Below are positions 51,209 to 58,965 of a stretch of 64,000 bases of DNA, one piece after another. The first letter of the stretch is position 1. Every line of letters begins with the position of its first letter. A program made the translations under genes and the position numbers. The DNA comes from Paenibacillus donghaensis (GTDB lineage Bacteria; Bacillota; Bacilli; Paenibacillales; Paenibacillaceae): the NCBI RefSeq assembly GCF_002192415.1, contig NZ_CP021780.1:3968001-4032000 (forward strand), read 5' to 3'. Under the pieces are notes generated by a model. It saw only the letters and a list, made by a program, of their open reading frames with translations, was not told the DNA's origin and did no database searches.

Positions 51209-51396
51209 TATAGGGAATTCTACCGCTAATTGGACAAATGTTGGCCAATCTGGTGAGAGGATAGGGGGTTTCTACCACTAATGACATCCTATCTGCTCCG
51301 AAATGCCCTCGATAATACGATTTAGTAGTAACTTTTCCCTATATGCCATAATTATCGATCATTAGCCCGGATTTAACGGTAGTTTTTTTCCCCTTA
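51209..51396. repeat. Four-motif intergenic element D (51-61-51 spacing)
   Basis: Forward motifs at 51209 (TATAGGGAATTCTACCGCTA) and 51260 (GATAGGGGGTTTCTACCACT); reverse motifs at 51321 (TTTAGTAGTAACTTTTCCCT) and 51372 (TTTAACGGTAGTTTTTTTCC). It lies between the MFS relic and the second copy of the duplication. Confidence 0.8.
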
Positions 51397-51459
51397 GGCA
51401 ACCATAGCCACCTATGTTTTTCTACTTCCATGGCGCCAATCTACTTGGGTCCCTCTGAG

Positions 51460-51973
51460 AAAACATGTACTTTTGCAGGAATTCCACTCCGGCTTCAACT
51501 CTCTTGTCCCAGTATTCATTCGAATCTGCGTGCTGGTGGGCACACTTCAAAAAAAACACAGAAAGCGATATCGCTTCCTGTGTCTTATGAGCATTGATGC
51601 TATCTTGATGTCTCCAAAAAACGGATGCTCTGCAGCTTGTCTGTGGTGGGATCAAAGCGGATCACCACATAGACCCCAAACAGCCTGCCGTTCTTGGGCT
51701 TGACGATCAGCTTGAACTTCTCCTCGGCCCGGTGCGGGCTGAGATTCTTCCTGCCGATATGCTTATAGTCGGTAATCTCTGCTTGGTATTTCTTCTGCGT
51801 TTCTTTTACGGCGATCAGGCCCCATTTGGCATAATCGGGAACCTCCGCCTGGACGGTAGCGCCGGCGGCGAAGAACAGGATCAGTATGGAAAGCAGTATT
51901 TTTCTCATTCACATCACCATCCGCAGCAGTTTAGCTTAAGTTGCCCCGTAGCGGTAGATTTATTCCTTCATTC
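51460..51973. repeat. 514-bp direct duplication, copy 2 (probable original)
   Basis: Matches 45764-46277. Here the embedded DUF3889 gene is intact and the right end is the true 3' end of the SdpI-like gene. The left edge carries a single orphan motif of element E. Confidence 0.9.
51600..51908 (-). CDS. DUF3889 secreted protein
   Basis: 102 residues. A signal peptide MRKILLSILILFFAAGATVQ is followed by the DUF3889 pattern VPDYAKWGLIAVKETQKKYQ, AEITDYKHIGRKNLSPHRAE, EKFKLIVKPKNGRLFGVYVV and a C-terminal FLETSR. Found in many Bacillales, function unknown. It lies 51 bases downstream of the SdpI-like gene in the same direction. The preserved central GRKNLSPHRAEEKFKLIV segment shows that this copy, not the one at 45904, is the functional one. 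Confidence 0.85.
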   Translation of the reverse strand: MRKILLSILILFFAAGATVQAEVPDYAKWGLIAVKETQKKYQAEITDYKHIGRKNLSPHRAEEKFKLIVKPKNGRLFGVYVVIRFDPTTDKLQSIRFLETSR

Positions 51974-52604
51974 CCTGCTCCTTGTACTTGTGATAGTAGT
52001 AGCAGGAAGCACCATAACAGAGCGCGAGACCAACCACCGGAATGGCACCGGTGTACATTGAATTGTTGATATGACCCAGCAGCGGAATAATGATGAGCAG
52101 CAGTCCGGCCAGAATAAAGATGTAGGCGCTGAACTGATGGGTCTTGTTCCACACCCGTTTGCTGGACAAGGTCCAGCGGTTCTTGATGCCGTAAGCATAA
52201 CTTCTCTTAGCTCGGTGCAGGAAATTTCCGGCAACGATCAGCAGCACACCCAATACTACCGACGTTGTGGCAACCAGGTTGAACTCATAATCCAATCCGA
52301 AGCCGATAATTACCAGCTGTCCTCCGAGCAGAATCACCTGAACGATGTAGAAAATCAGTTTCGACTCCATCCGGTTGGCATCTTGAACAAACTTCCAGGC
52401 ACTGCTGCGTGTGACATGGAGAACAACCATCGCCAGCGGGCTAAACGCCAGCGCGATATATTTCGGCGCCTGATTGGAGACGATGTTGCCGGACTGCCAC
52501 TGAATAGCCAGAATGTCAGGCAGAAAAGGATAAGCAATGATACCGGCCAGCAATGAAAGTGTAATTAAGATCAGCGAAAACGGTTTGTCCTTCAACGTTG
52601 TCAC
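51960..52604 (-). CDS. SdpI family membrane protein (DUF1648 + SdpI)
   Basis: 214 residues with about six hydrophobic helices. The N-terminal DUF1648 region has ILAIQWQSGNIVSNQAPKYI. The C-terminal SdpI motif is YGIKNRWTLSSKRVWNKTHQ, the conserved loop of the SdpI immunity/signalling family. In B. subtilis SdpI protects against the SdpC toxin and recruits the repressor SdpR; no sdpR or sdpC homologue is adjacent here. An inverted repeat TTTAGT-N6-ACTAAA lies upstream. Confidence 0.85.
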   Translation of the reverse strand: MTTLKDKPFSLILITLSLLAGIIAYPFLPDILAIQWQSGNIVSNQAPKYIALAFSPLAMVVLHVTRSSAWKFVQDANRMESKLIFYIVQVILLGGQLVIIGFGLDYEFNLVATTSVVLGVLLIVAGNFLHRAKRSYAYGIKNRWTLSSKRVWNKTHQFSAYIFILAGLLLIIIPLLGHINNSMYTGAIPVVGLALCYGASCYYYHKYKEQGMKE

Positions 52605-52642
52605 GCTCCTATATGTATGAGTGGGTCGATATAATTTAGTTA

Positions 52643-52660
52643 TTTAGTTAAATGACTAAA
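52643..52660. promoter_or_regulatory. Inverted repeat upstream of the SdpI-like gene
   Basis: TTTAGTTAAATGACTAAA, with perfect TTTAGT arms, about 40 bases before the gene start and embedded in an AT-rich promoter-like region. A possible repressor site; the cognate regulator is not identified. Confidence 0.4.
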
Positions 52661-52748
52661 TATAATTCAATTATAGGCCGCCTCCCACTAATTGTAAATG
52701 AAGCTGCTGTGACTAATTCGAGAACAAACCGCTATTCTCAATCAAAAT

Positions 52749-52771
52749 GCGGAGGCACAAAGTGCCTCCGT
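52749..52771 (-). terminator. Terminator of the MFS gene
   Basis: On the minus strand ACGGAGGCAC-ttt-GTGCCTCCGC followed by ATTTTG, about 16 bases after the stop at 52787. Confidence 0.85.
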
Positions 52772-52786
52772 CACACACTCTCCCCG

Positions 52787-54178
52787 TTAACCCTTGATAC
52801 GGCGGGAAGGTTCCATCCCAAATGCAAGATAATAAACTCCGGCAAGCAGAACCGTAAACACCGTCAGCGTCACAAAAATATTGCTATACACATACCCTTC
52901 CTTGTACCAGGCAAGCGGATTGAGGTGAAACGCCCCTCCAGCCCGATCCAGCTGCTTGCCGATCAGGCTGGTGGCCATCGCCCCAGAGATGAAGTTCAAC
53001 AGTGACAGCATACCCATGCCCACGCCGATCTGATCCACAGCCATCGTACGCGAAACTGTATTGGACATGGCGATGCCCATAAAGGTCACCCCCACGTTGC
53101 CAAAGATCAGCAGGAACATGATCAGGTACGGTGAACCGCCGACGAATACCGACAGCGTTACGAAACAAATGAAGCTGAGCAAGGCTGCAGTAAATACAAG
53201 ATAGCTGTTCCCTTTGCGGTCGGCAATCAAGCCGCCCTTGCGGCCCAGGAATGCGGACAGGATGGCAGCCGGGAACATGATCAGCCCGATTACAGCCGGC
53301 TTAAGTCCATTCAGCGCGGTCAGATATTGCGGCGTCAGAAAGGGCAGGCTGAAGCTGAGCGCCGAGGCCATGAAGGCAATCGCCAGCCCAGCCGAATATT
53401 TGCGGTTCTTGAACAGTTGCGGCTGCACAAACGGCTCGGCGGCAGTCAGAATCCGCACGATAAACAACGCCAGCAGCACTACTCCTGCCAAGGCAAGCAG
53501 CAGCCTGCCCTGGGAGATGGAGAGCAGCAGCAGCGCCACCGTTCCGCCCAGCAAGGCCGCGCCCAGGAAGTCAATCCGCTTGGCGCTACCCCGGTCATCG
53601 TTAAGGTATCTGCGGAAGAACGGCAGCGCCAGCAGCGGAACCAGTGACAGCACGAACAGGAACCTCCAGCTAGCGAAGCCGGTAATCAGGCCCGATACAA
53701 TCGGAGCCAGCGCAGTTCCCAGCGAAATGCCGGTAGCGGTGATGCCGAGCGCACGGCCTCTGCGTTCCGGCGAGAAATAACGGACCGGCACGATCATCGC
53801 CGTGGCCGGGATGACGGCCGCCCCACTGGCCTGCAGAATCCGGCCAAGAATAATGCCCCAATATTCGCTGGCGACAAATCCGACAACCGACCCCATGGAG
53901 AAGAATATAATGCCGAATGTCAGCAGGTCCTTCAGGCGGTATTTATCGGCCAGCTTGCCGTAAGTAACAGACCCCACTGCATACACAATCATATACCCGC
54001 TGAGCAGCCAGCTGACCTGTGAGGAAGTAATGGCGAATTCCTTCCTGATAATCGGCATGACGACATTGAAGACCGAAGCGTTCATGACAGAGAATACAAG
54101 AGTGAATGCCAATACAATCATTAATTTGTTTACATTCTCGGCACTAGGCCGAGCAGTTCCGTTGTCCATGGGTGACAT
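52787..54178 (-). CDS. MFS drug efflux transporter (DHA2-like, 14 TM)
   Basis: 463 residues with 13-14 hydrophobic segments. Motif A is YGKLADKYRLKDLL (about 74-87) and motif C-like GTALAPIVSGLITGFASWRF lies near 155-175. The length and helix count fit the DHA2 (LmrB/Tet-type) branch. MSPMDNGTARPS begins at 54178 after GGAGAAAGGATGG. A MarR-family gene ends only 29 bases upstream in the same direction, giving a typical marR-efflux operon. Confidence 0.9.
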   Translation of the reverse strand: MSPMDNGTARPSAENVNKLMIVLAFTLVFSVMNASVFNVVMPIIRKEFAITSSQVSWLLSGYMIVYAVGSVTYGKLADKYRLKDLLTFGIIFFSMGSVVGFVASEYWGIILGRILQASGAAVIPATAMIVPVRYFSPERRGRALGITATGISLGTALAPIVSGLITGFASWRFLFVLSLVPLLALPFFRRYLNDDRGSAKRIDFLGAALLGGTVALLLLSISQGRLLLALAGVVLLALFIVRILTAAEPFVQPQLFKNRKYSAGLAIAFMASALSFSLPFLTPQYLTALNGLKPAVIGLIMFPAAILSAFLGRKGGLIADRKGNSYLVFTAALLSFICFVTLSVFVGGSPYLIMFLLIFGNVGVTFMGIAMSNTVSRTMAVDQIGVGMGMLSLLNFISGAMATSLIGKQLDRAGGAFHLNPLAWYKEGYVYSNIFVTLTVFTVLLAGVYYLAFGMEPSRRIKG

Positions 54179-54207
54179 CCATCCTTTCTCCGGTTATTAA
54201 TGTTGAA

Positions 54208-54660
54208 CTATTCATATGCGTCCAGTATCTTGCGCAGCAGCACCAGCAGCTGGCCTTGCTCCTCCGGTGTAAGCAGCTGCTTCGAGTGGTGTTTGGCTTC
54301 ATGGACCTTCACGTGGGTAATCTGCTGCATCTCTTCACCGGCAGCGGTCAGTGAAATGGTCTTCATCCGGGCATCCTGCGGATGCTCCCGGCGCTCTACC
54401 CATCCTCTCTTTACCATCCCGTTAATCAGGCTGGTGACGCTGGATTTATCAATATGTAACAGACGCTCCAGCTCCATATTGGTGAGTCCAGGAGAGGCCT
54501 TCAGGACATGCAGCGTCTTGGACTGCTGGGAGGTCACTCCGTAAGGCCGGAGGACATATTCTATATCTCTGCGTATGGCGGCAGAAGTACGGTTAATCAG
54601 TACAGGGATGCTCTCCTCCTGTTCCCAAGGCAGATAGATAACCTTATCCTGATCTTCCAT
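54208..54660 (-). CDS. MarR family transcriptional regulator
   Basis: 150 residues with the winged helix of MarR proteins: LTNMELERLLHIDKSSVTSL (about 74-93, recognition helix) and the wing GWVERREHPQDARMKTISLT. First gene of the marR-MFS operon. The promoter and a GTTTGAATTCCAAC near-palindrome just downstream of the -10 indicate autorepression relieved by an unknown ligand. Confidence 0.9.
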   Translation of the reverse strand: MEDQDKVIYLPWEQEESIPVLINRTSAAIRRDIEYVLRPYGVTSQQSKTLHVLKASPGLTNMELERLLHIDKSSVTSLINGMVKRGWVERREHPQDARMKTISLTAAGEEMQQITHVKVHEAKHHSKQLLTPEEQGQLLVLLRKILDAYE

Positions 54661-54690
54661 CCGGTGCTTCTCTCCCTTCAGATAAATTTA

Positions 54691-54704
54691 GTTTGAATTC
54701 CAAC
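54691..54704. promoter_or_regulatory. Probable MarR operator
   Basis: GTTTGAATTCCAAC, a near-perfect 14-bp palindrome (one mismatch) of the TTGAATTCAA type bound by MarR/OhrR-family proteins, placed between the -10 and the marR start. Confidence 0.6.
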
Positions 54705-54706
54705 CA

Positions 54707-54735
54707 ATAATATAGACTGCAGTTTGAACTTTCAA
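54707..54735 (-). promoter_or_regulatory. Sigma-A promoter of marR-MFS
   Basis: On the minus strand TTGAAA (54730-54735), a 17-base spacer and TATTAT (54707-54712). Confidence 0.7.
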
Positions 54736-54845
54736 TACTGCCGCCTTAGTACACACATTCTTTCTATCACAAGCCGCGATTAGAAGTTGAAACCCAATCC
54801 AGTTTAGACGCAGGTTCCTATGCAAAGGTTACGCTTCAGAAGCTG

Positions 54846-55469
54846 TTATTCTATGTTCTGAAGCGGCAAGCCTGCCTCCAGAAAGCTTAATGCCTTGTCC
54901 ATCCTTTCGGCAAAATCAAACTCCCGATGCTCTGCACAATACAGCATAATCGAAGTATTCACCCCCACAATCGCCCCTGCCAGAGTGCGGATCTCCAAAT
55001 CATCCGAGCTCCGTCCGGTCCGCTTGGCGAGCATGCCCGCCATTAGCTCAATCGTCTGGATCATATTCTTCAGATTAGCCGCCCGCAGCTCCGGGACCCG
55101 GCCAATCAGCTCATCCCGCTGCCGCATCACATCCAGCTCATCGGTTGACATCTCCGAGATTCCTGCGTTGATCGCTGCCCGCACGGCTTGAATCGGGCTG
55201 AGCCCTGCAGGCTGGTCCTCAAAAGCGGCGATCAGCAGCGGATCATAGTTATCGTTGATCATCACATCCTCTTTGGTGGAGAAATAGCGAAAGAAAGTGC
55301 TGGGTGATATTTCTGCCGCCTCGGCAATTTGCTCCACAGTTGTTGCGCTGTAGCCCTGCTCTCGAAATAGGCGCAGCGCATGCATCTGCACACTAGCCAT
55401 CGTTTTAGCTTTTTTGCGTTCCCTTAATCCACTGTTACGTTTGCCCTCAGTAGACATCATTCTGTTCAC
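54846..55469 (-). CDS. TetR/AcrR family regulator
   Basis: 207 residues. The TetR_N helix-turn-helix reads MASVQMHALRLFREQGYSAT followed by VEQIAEAAEISPSTFFRYFS (about residues 25-62); the rest is helical, with a MftR-like C-terminal domain. Single gene on the minus strand, with promoter at 55500-55528 and AAGGAGTGAACAG before the start. Target unknown; the neighbouring marR-MFS operon is one candidate. Confidence 0.9.
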   Translation of the reverse strand: MNRMMSTEGKRNSGLRERKKAKTMASVQMHALRLFREQGYSATTVEQIAEAAEISPSTFFRYFSTKEDVMINDNYDPLLIAAFEDQPAGLSPIQAVRAAINAGISEMSTDELDVMRQRDELIGRVPELRAANLKNMIQTIELMAGMLAKRTGRSSDDLEIRTLAGAIVGVNTSIMLYCAEHREFDFAERMDKALSFLEAGLPLQNIE

Positions 55470-55499
55470 TCCTTAACAAAGTCCCCCTGTATTGTTGAT

Positions 55500-55528
55500 A
55501 CTTTATTCCATTTAAACTTTTGTGTCAA
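55500..55528 (-). promoter_or_regulatory. Sigma-A promoter of the TetR gene
   Basis: On the minus strand perfect TTGACA (55523-55528), 17 bases, TAAAGT (55500-55505), about 30 bases before the start. Confidence 0.7.
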
Positions 55529-55543
55529 ACAGATACATCACCA

Positions 55544-55574
55544 GCAAAAAGCGGCCCCGGATTACCGGGACCGC
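55544..55574 (-). terminator. Terminator of the truncated VOC gene
   Basis: On the minus strand GGCGGTCCCGG-taat-CCGGGGCCGC followed by TTTTTG, 30 bases after the stop at 55604. Confidence 0.85.
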
Positions 55575-55603
55575 CAGTTCTTTACGAAGGAATGAGCAGC
55601 CTG

Positions 55604-55685
55604 CTACATTTCGTTCATTCCGAGATTAAATTGCCAGTGGATACCGAATTTGTCGACCAGACTGCCGTACATCTTGCTCCAGCAA
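55604..55685 (-). pseudogene. 3' end of a VOC/PhnB-like gene cut by the AT-rich element
   Basis: Only WSKMYGSLVDKFGIHWQFNL plus GMNEM and the stop remain, the typical C-terminus of PhnB-type glyoxalase-fold proteins. Upstream of about 55685 the sequence turns abruptly AT-rich and unrelated. This marks one end of the mobile region, or the scar of its insertion. Confidence 0.75.
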
Positions 55686-55708
55686 ACAATATTATATAAG
55701 TCCAATTT

Positions 55709-55740
55709 ATAAGAAAAAAGTCTCACTCTCTAGGAGCAAG
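55709..55740 (-). terminator. Terminator at the end of the mobile-element operon
   Basis: On the minus strand AGTCTTGCTC-ctaga-GAGTGAGACT followed by TTTTTTC. The stem overlaps the stop codon of the 39-residue gene. Confidence 0.7.
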
Positions 55741-55842
55741 ACTATAAACTTTAATCAATATTTTTTTCGACTCTGTTCCGTATCCATGATCTCTGACTGC
55801 CCTCTTATAATCTTCCCATAACTCTTTAATAGTCTGATTCAT
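55723..55842 (-). CDS. Small hypothetical protein, 39 residues
   Basis: MNQTIKELWEDYKRAVRDHG and YGTESKKILIKVYSLAPRE. Its ATG overlaps the stop of the RecU-like gene (ATGA), with AGAGGTG five bases upstream, so it is translated by coupling. Last gene before the junction; family unknown. Confidence 0.55.
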   Translation of the reverse strand: MNQTIKELWEDYKRAVRDHGYGTESKKILIKVYSLAPRE

Positions 55843-56405
55843 CTTACACCTCTGTTAGTATATGTATTAATAGCCTCCGTTATAAATTCTTTCATATGAT
55901 AGTGGTAATTAACTTTCTTTATAATTCCTTTGATTTCAATTCCAACCTCTTCACAAATTCTGATGGGAATACTACTCCTGTTGATTTTGCTTTTGTATTT
56001 ATGTTCTTTAATTTGATTTTGAGCAACCTTTTGATAATCAACGAAATCATTAATATGTATAAAAAACACTCGATTAATCGGCTCTCTAAAATTCATTAGA
56101 AATCCAGATATAACATTTTCATATGTACTTGCTTCTAGCAATTTATCAATCTGATGTTGTTTAATGATACTTTCATCGAAACTAAATCTATTCTCTTTAG
56201 TTGATTTAAGTTCTAACGTAAACAAGTGAGATCTAGCAAACATCATACAGTCGTAATCGTTCTTCGTAACCTTCACGCGTTGCCTTAAATCGGGTGGTAT
56301 AAAGGTGTCCTTGATTCTACTAAAAAATATCTTTTCCTCACATTGCTTCACTGACTCTTGCAAGTTATCTTCAAATACCTTTCCTTCCTTTTTCTTCACA
56401 ACCAT
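55839..56405 (-). CDS. RecU-like Holliday junction resolvase
   Basis: 188 residues. EGKVFEDNLQESVKQCEEKI is followed by NDYDCMMFARSHLFTLELKS and TKENRFSFDESIIKQHQIDK, then ISGFLMNFREPINRVFFIHI. The D...E-x-K nuclease core, with an FxxIxxHQ-like segment and GFLMNFR, is the RecU fold. It resolves recombination intermediates, and phage and plasmid versions are common. The start overlaps the end of a 49-residue frame upstream. Part of the leftward block with the DNA polymerase. Confidence 0.75.
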   Translation of the reverse strand: MVVKKKEGKVFEDNLQESVKQCEEKIFFSRIKDTFIPPDLRQRVKVTKNDYDCMMFARSHLFTLELKSTKENRFSFDESIIKQHQIDKLLEASTYENVISGFLMNFREPINRVFFIHINDFVDYQKVAQNQIKEHKYKSKINRSSIPIRICEEVGIEIKGIIKKVNYHYHMKEFITEAINTYTNRGVR

Positions 56406-56545
56406 TCAGACATTACCTTCAACCGTAGCAATTCATCAAATCTACCCTCAACAATAAATCCACCACTATTATATTCGTTCAATTTTTTAATCATATATAT
56501 TTTCAATTCTTCAACTAGGGCCATATTGTGTCCCACTAAATTCAT
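56396..56545 (-). CDS. Small hypothetical protein, 49 residues
   Basis: MNLVGHNMALVEELKIYMIK continuing KLNEYNSGGFIVEGRFDELL and ending MSEWL. ATAGGAGAG lies seven bases before the ATG. It overlaps the RecU-like start by ten bases. Unknown family; AT-rich codons like its neighbours. Confidence 0.6.
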   Translation of the reverse strand: MNLVGHNMALVEELKIYMIKKLNEYNSGGFIVEGRFDELLRLKVMSEWL

Positions 56546-56557
56546 TAAATCACTCTC

Positions 56558-56821
56558 CTATTCCTCATTAACAATGTCATCCAAAGTAACTGTTCTCGCT
56601 TGAACAGCTTTTTTAATGCAAAATATTTCATCGTGTACGCACATTCCATAGATGTCTAAGATTTCTCCTTCGGACACTTCATTGGGTGTTATGTCCACAC
56701 CACATCCCGCACAAGTTGAATAATTAGTCACCTCCTTTTCTTGTGGATCAGGGAACGCGTGTTTGTGTAAATCTGACTCAAACCTGTCTAAGTTGTTTGA
56801 ATTATCATTATATTTATTCAT
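56558..56821 (-). CDS. Small zinc-knuckle protein
   Basis: 87 residues. A polar N-terminus is followed by YSTCAGCGVDITPNEVSEGE and a second pair of cysteines in YGMCVHDEIFCIKK, consistent with one four-cysteine zinc site. Similar small zinc proteins abound in Firmicute phages. It lies between the polymerase-side small frame and the RecU-like gene, overlapping the former by eight bases. Confidence 0.65.
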   Translation of the reverse strand: MNKYNDNSNNLDRFESDLHKHAFPDPQEKEVTNYSTCAGCGVDITPNEVSEGEILDIYGMCVHDEIFCIKKAVQARTVTLDDIVNEE

Positions 56822-56927
56822 ATTTGTTCGTTTCTAAGAGATCAGATAAAACTTCAGTGACCACTTGGGCGTAGTAATCGTCTGTGAGCGGACGTTTTAG
56901 CAGTTTTTCAATGTTGGGCTTAGACAT
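56814..56927 (-). CDS. Small hypothetical protein, 37 residues
   Basis: MSKPNIEKLLKRPLTDDYYA followed by QVVTEVLSDLLETNKYE. Its ATG lies eleven bases after the polymerase stop, and its end overlaps the start of the zinc-knuckle gene. No strong ribosome site, so coupling is assumed. Weakly supported. Confidence 0.45.
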   Translation of the reverse strand: MSKPNIEKLLKRPLTDDYYAQVVTEVLSDLLETNKYE

Positions 56928-56937
56928 TTTGTTGATG

Positions 56938-58965
56938 TTATTGAGTGATTGATTTTGAGTCATTGTTGTTGGTCTCCTCTTCTTTTATATTTTTATTACT
57001 ATCAATATATTTTGTGTAACCAGTAATCCATACCTCCATCTGATCTGTTTCAATAAACTGTCCATTTCCATCAGGAACAGATTTTAACTTCTTCTTATGT
57101 TCAGTGATTTCTATTAAATTACCCTTTTCTATTTTCAGTTTCTTATCTTTGCAATTAAACGTTTTCTTATCCATTTTGAAAATATATGTATTACCTTTTT
57201 GAACATTATACAGTGAAAGTTTTGGACTATACTTGATATCAATATCTGTAACAACACACCATGAAGATTCGATTTTTGGATATTTTACATCTGCATATCC
57301 CATATGCTCTATTTGGGTCATAACGACATCGTGTGGAAGGAGTTCGGGAATATCATTCTTTCTTAACTTAAGCTCAATTTCCAATAACTTCTCAATTCTT
57401 ATGGCTAGTGTTTTTTCTACATAAGTTGTTTTATATTTAAACTCGCCATTTATAAATTCATCATAAATCTTCAACAGTAGTCCACTATGTCCGAACATAT
57501 CAAAATAATTTAATTTTATTAATATCTTTATTTGTCTTGTGTTTACAGACGTATTTTTTGTAAGATGAATTAGTAGTTCGATAAATGTGTCATATGTATT
57601 TTCACTAGATTCAAATAGTTCATTTGCTATTTTTGTACTCATGAATTTTATTCCTGATAAATCAGCATAAATTGTATTCTTCTTCTCATCGGCAACAAAA
57701 CTTCTATTATCGGTTCCAAATTTTACACCACCATCAATAATGCCAAATCCTTTTTGCATCTCATCTTTCAATAATCCAACTTTTTCTTTATTCTTCTTTT
57801 CAGCAAAATGACGTAGAGAAGATTCATAAAAATAAACCGGATAATGACTTTTGAGATATGCACAATAGACTGAATCTAATGCATAGCTATAGGCATGCGA
57901 CGCATTAAATCCATATCCTGACGAATCTTCTATAATTTTCCATACTTTACTACTCATCTCTAAGGCTTCTTCTATCGTCACAGATTCTCTTTCCATAATT
58001 TTGTCACTAAACCCTTTAATGAATCTATCCTTGAGAGGTCTAACAACTGCTGGCTTCTTTTTACTAATCGCTTTTATAATTCCATATGTTTCATCTGACG
58101 GGAATCCTGCATAGGCAAGAGTAGCCATCGTTTGTTCTTGGTATAGTACAAAAGAGTTTTTCATTTCTTCTGTTTGTATAAGATCATCAAAACTACTGAT
58201 TCCATATGAGAATGGTTTTCTAGATTCAAAAGTGTGATACATTGATTTAAATGAAGGACGAATCGCCGCAATAAATGCTGTTAATTCTGATATGTTAACA
58301 GGATGATACTTCTTTACTTTTTGAGTAGTAGAATATTTCTCAACCTGATTAACTCCTACGGTTAAGCCATTTGCATAAATATCCCATACTTTATTATTGT
58401 CTCTGATAACATTAAGCAATTCTGTTTCTGTATGGATTGGAATCCCGATTCTTTTATATGTATCATGAGTCGTCTTTACAACGTCCACTTTAAGCAAGTC
58501 GTTTTTTAGGAATTTATTTCTTTCTGCAATTTCTCCATCAATGAGAACAGCAATGACTTCTTTCTTAGTTGATTCACTCTTTATACGAATAAGACCTATC
58601 TCTTCTCTGATATTTCCTTGATATAATAAATGCGCACAAGGATGAGGCTTTTTGTCGGATATAATACCAGTGTATTTTTCACTCTCCTTGATGAGTGGAT
58701 GATATTTTTCTTCAACAAAATCATAAACATCAATTAAATCTTTTTCATCATCTTCTGCATACTTCAATTCGCCCTCATACTTATCGAGTTGCTTTGATAT
58801 TTCATTGGCAATTTCAAACGGTAGATTTTGAGACTTTGCATACATTTTAAATCCAGACTTAATTTTAAATGTTCCGTACGCAATCATGGGAAATGCATGA
58901 CCTTCACCCAATACTTTATCTTGAGCTGCAATGAATACTTCTGGGTTTCCTAGATTCAAATCCAA
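56938..58965 (-). CDS. dnaE: DnaE-type DNA polymerase III alpha, second exon
   Basis: 675 residues, in phase with the first exon at 60255-61472 once the group I intron is removed (spliced product 1081 residues). It begins LDLNLGNPEVFIAAQDKVLG: the second catalytic aspartate of PDLDLN is the second residue here. Palm and finger motifs FKIKSGFKMYAKSQNLPFE, LYQEQTMATLAYAGF and FNASHAYSYALDSVYCAYLK are typical of DnaE, and a helix-hairpin-helix region is followed by an OB-like C-terminal domain (SWCVVTDIDIKYSP). Apparent TTG start at 58965 has no ribosome site and is simply the exon boundary. Element-encoded replicative polymerase. Confidence 0.9.
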   Translation of the reverse strand: MDLNLGNPEVFIAAQDKVLGEGHAFPMIAYGTFKIKSGFKMYAKSQNLPFEIANEISKQLDKYEGELKYAEDDEKDLIDVYDFVEEKYHPLIKESEKYTGIISDKKPHPCAHLLYQGNIREEIGLIRIKSESTKKEVIAVLIDGEIAERNKFLKNDLLKVDVVKTTHDTYKRIGIPIHTETELLNVIRDNNKVWDIYANGLTVGVNQVEKYSTTQKVKKYHPVNISELTAFIAAIRPSFKSMYHTFESRKPFSYGISSFDDLIQTEEMKNSFVLYQEQTMATLAYAGFPSDETYGIIKAISKKKPAVVRPLKDRFIKGFSDKIMERESVTIEEALEMSSKVWKIIEDSSGYGFNASHAYSYALDSVYCAYLKSHYPVYFYESSLRHFAEKKNKEKVGLLKDEMQKGFGIIDGGVKFGTDNRSFVADEKKNTIYADLSGIKFMSTKIANELFESSENTYDTFIELLIHLTKNTSVNTRQIKILIKLNYFDMFGHSGLLLKIYDEFINGEFKYKTTYVEKTLAIRIEKLLEIELKLRKNDIPELLPHDVVMTQIEHMGYADVKYPKIESSWCVVTDIDIKYSPKLSLYNVQKGNTYIFKMDKKTFNCKDKKLKIEKGNLIEITEHKKKLKSVPDGNGQFIETDQMEVWITGYTKYIDSNKNIKEEETNNNDSKSITQ

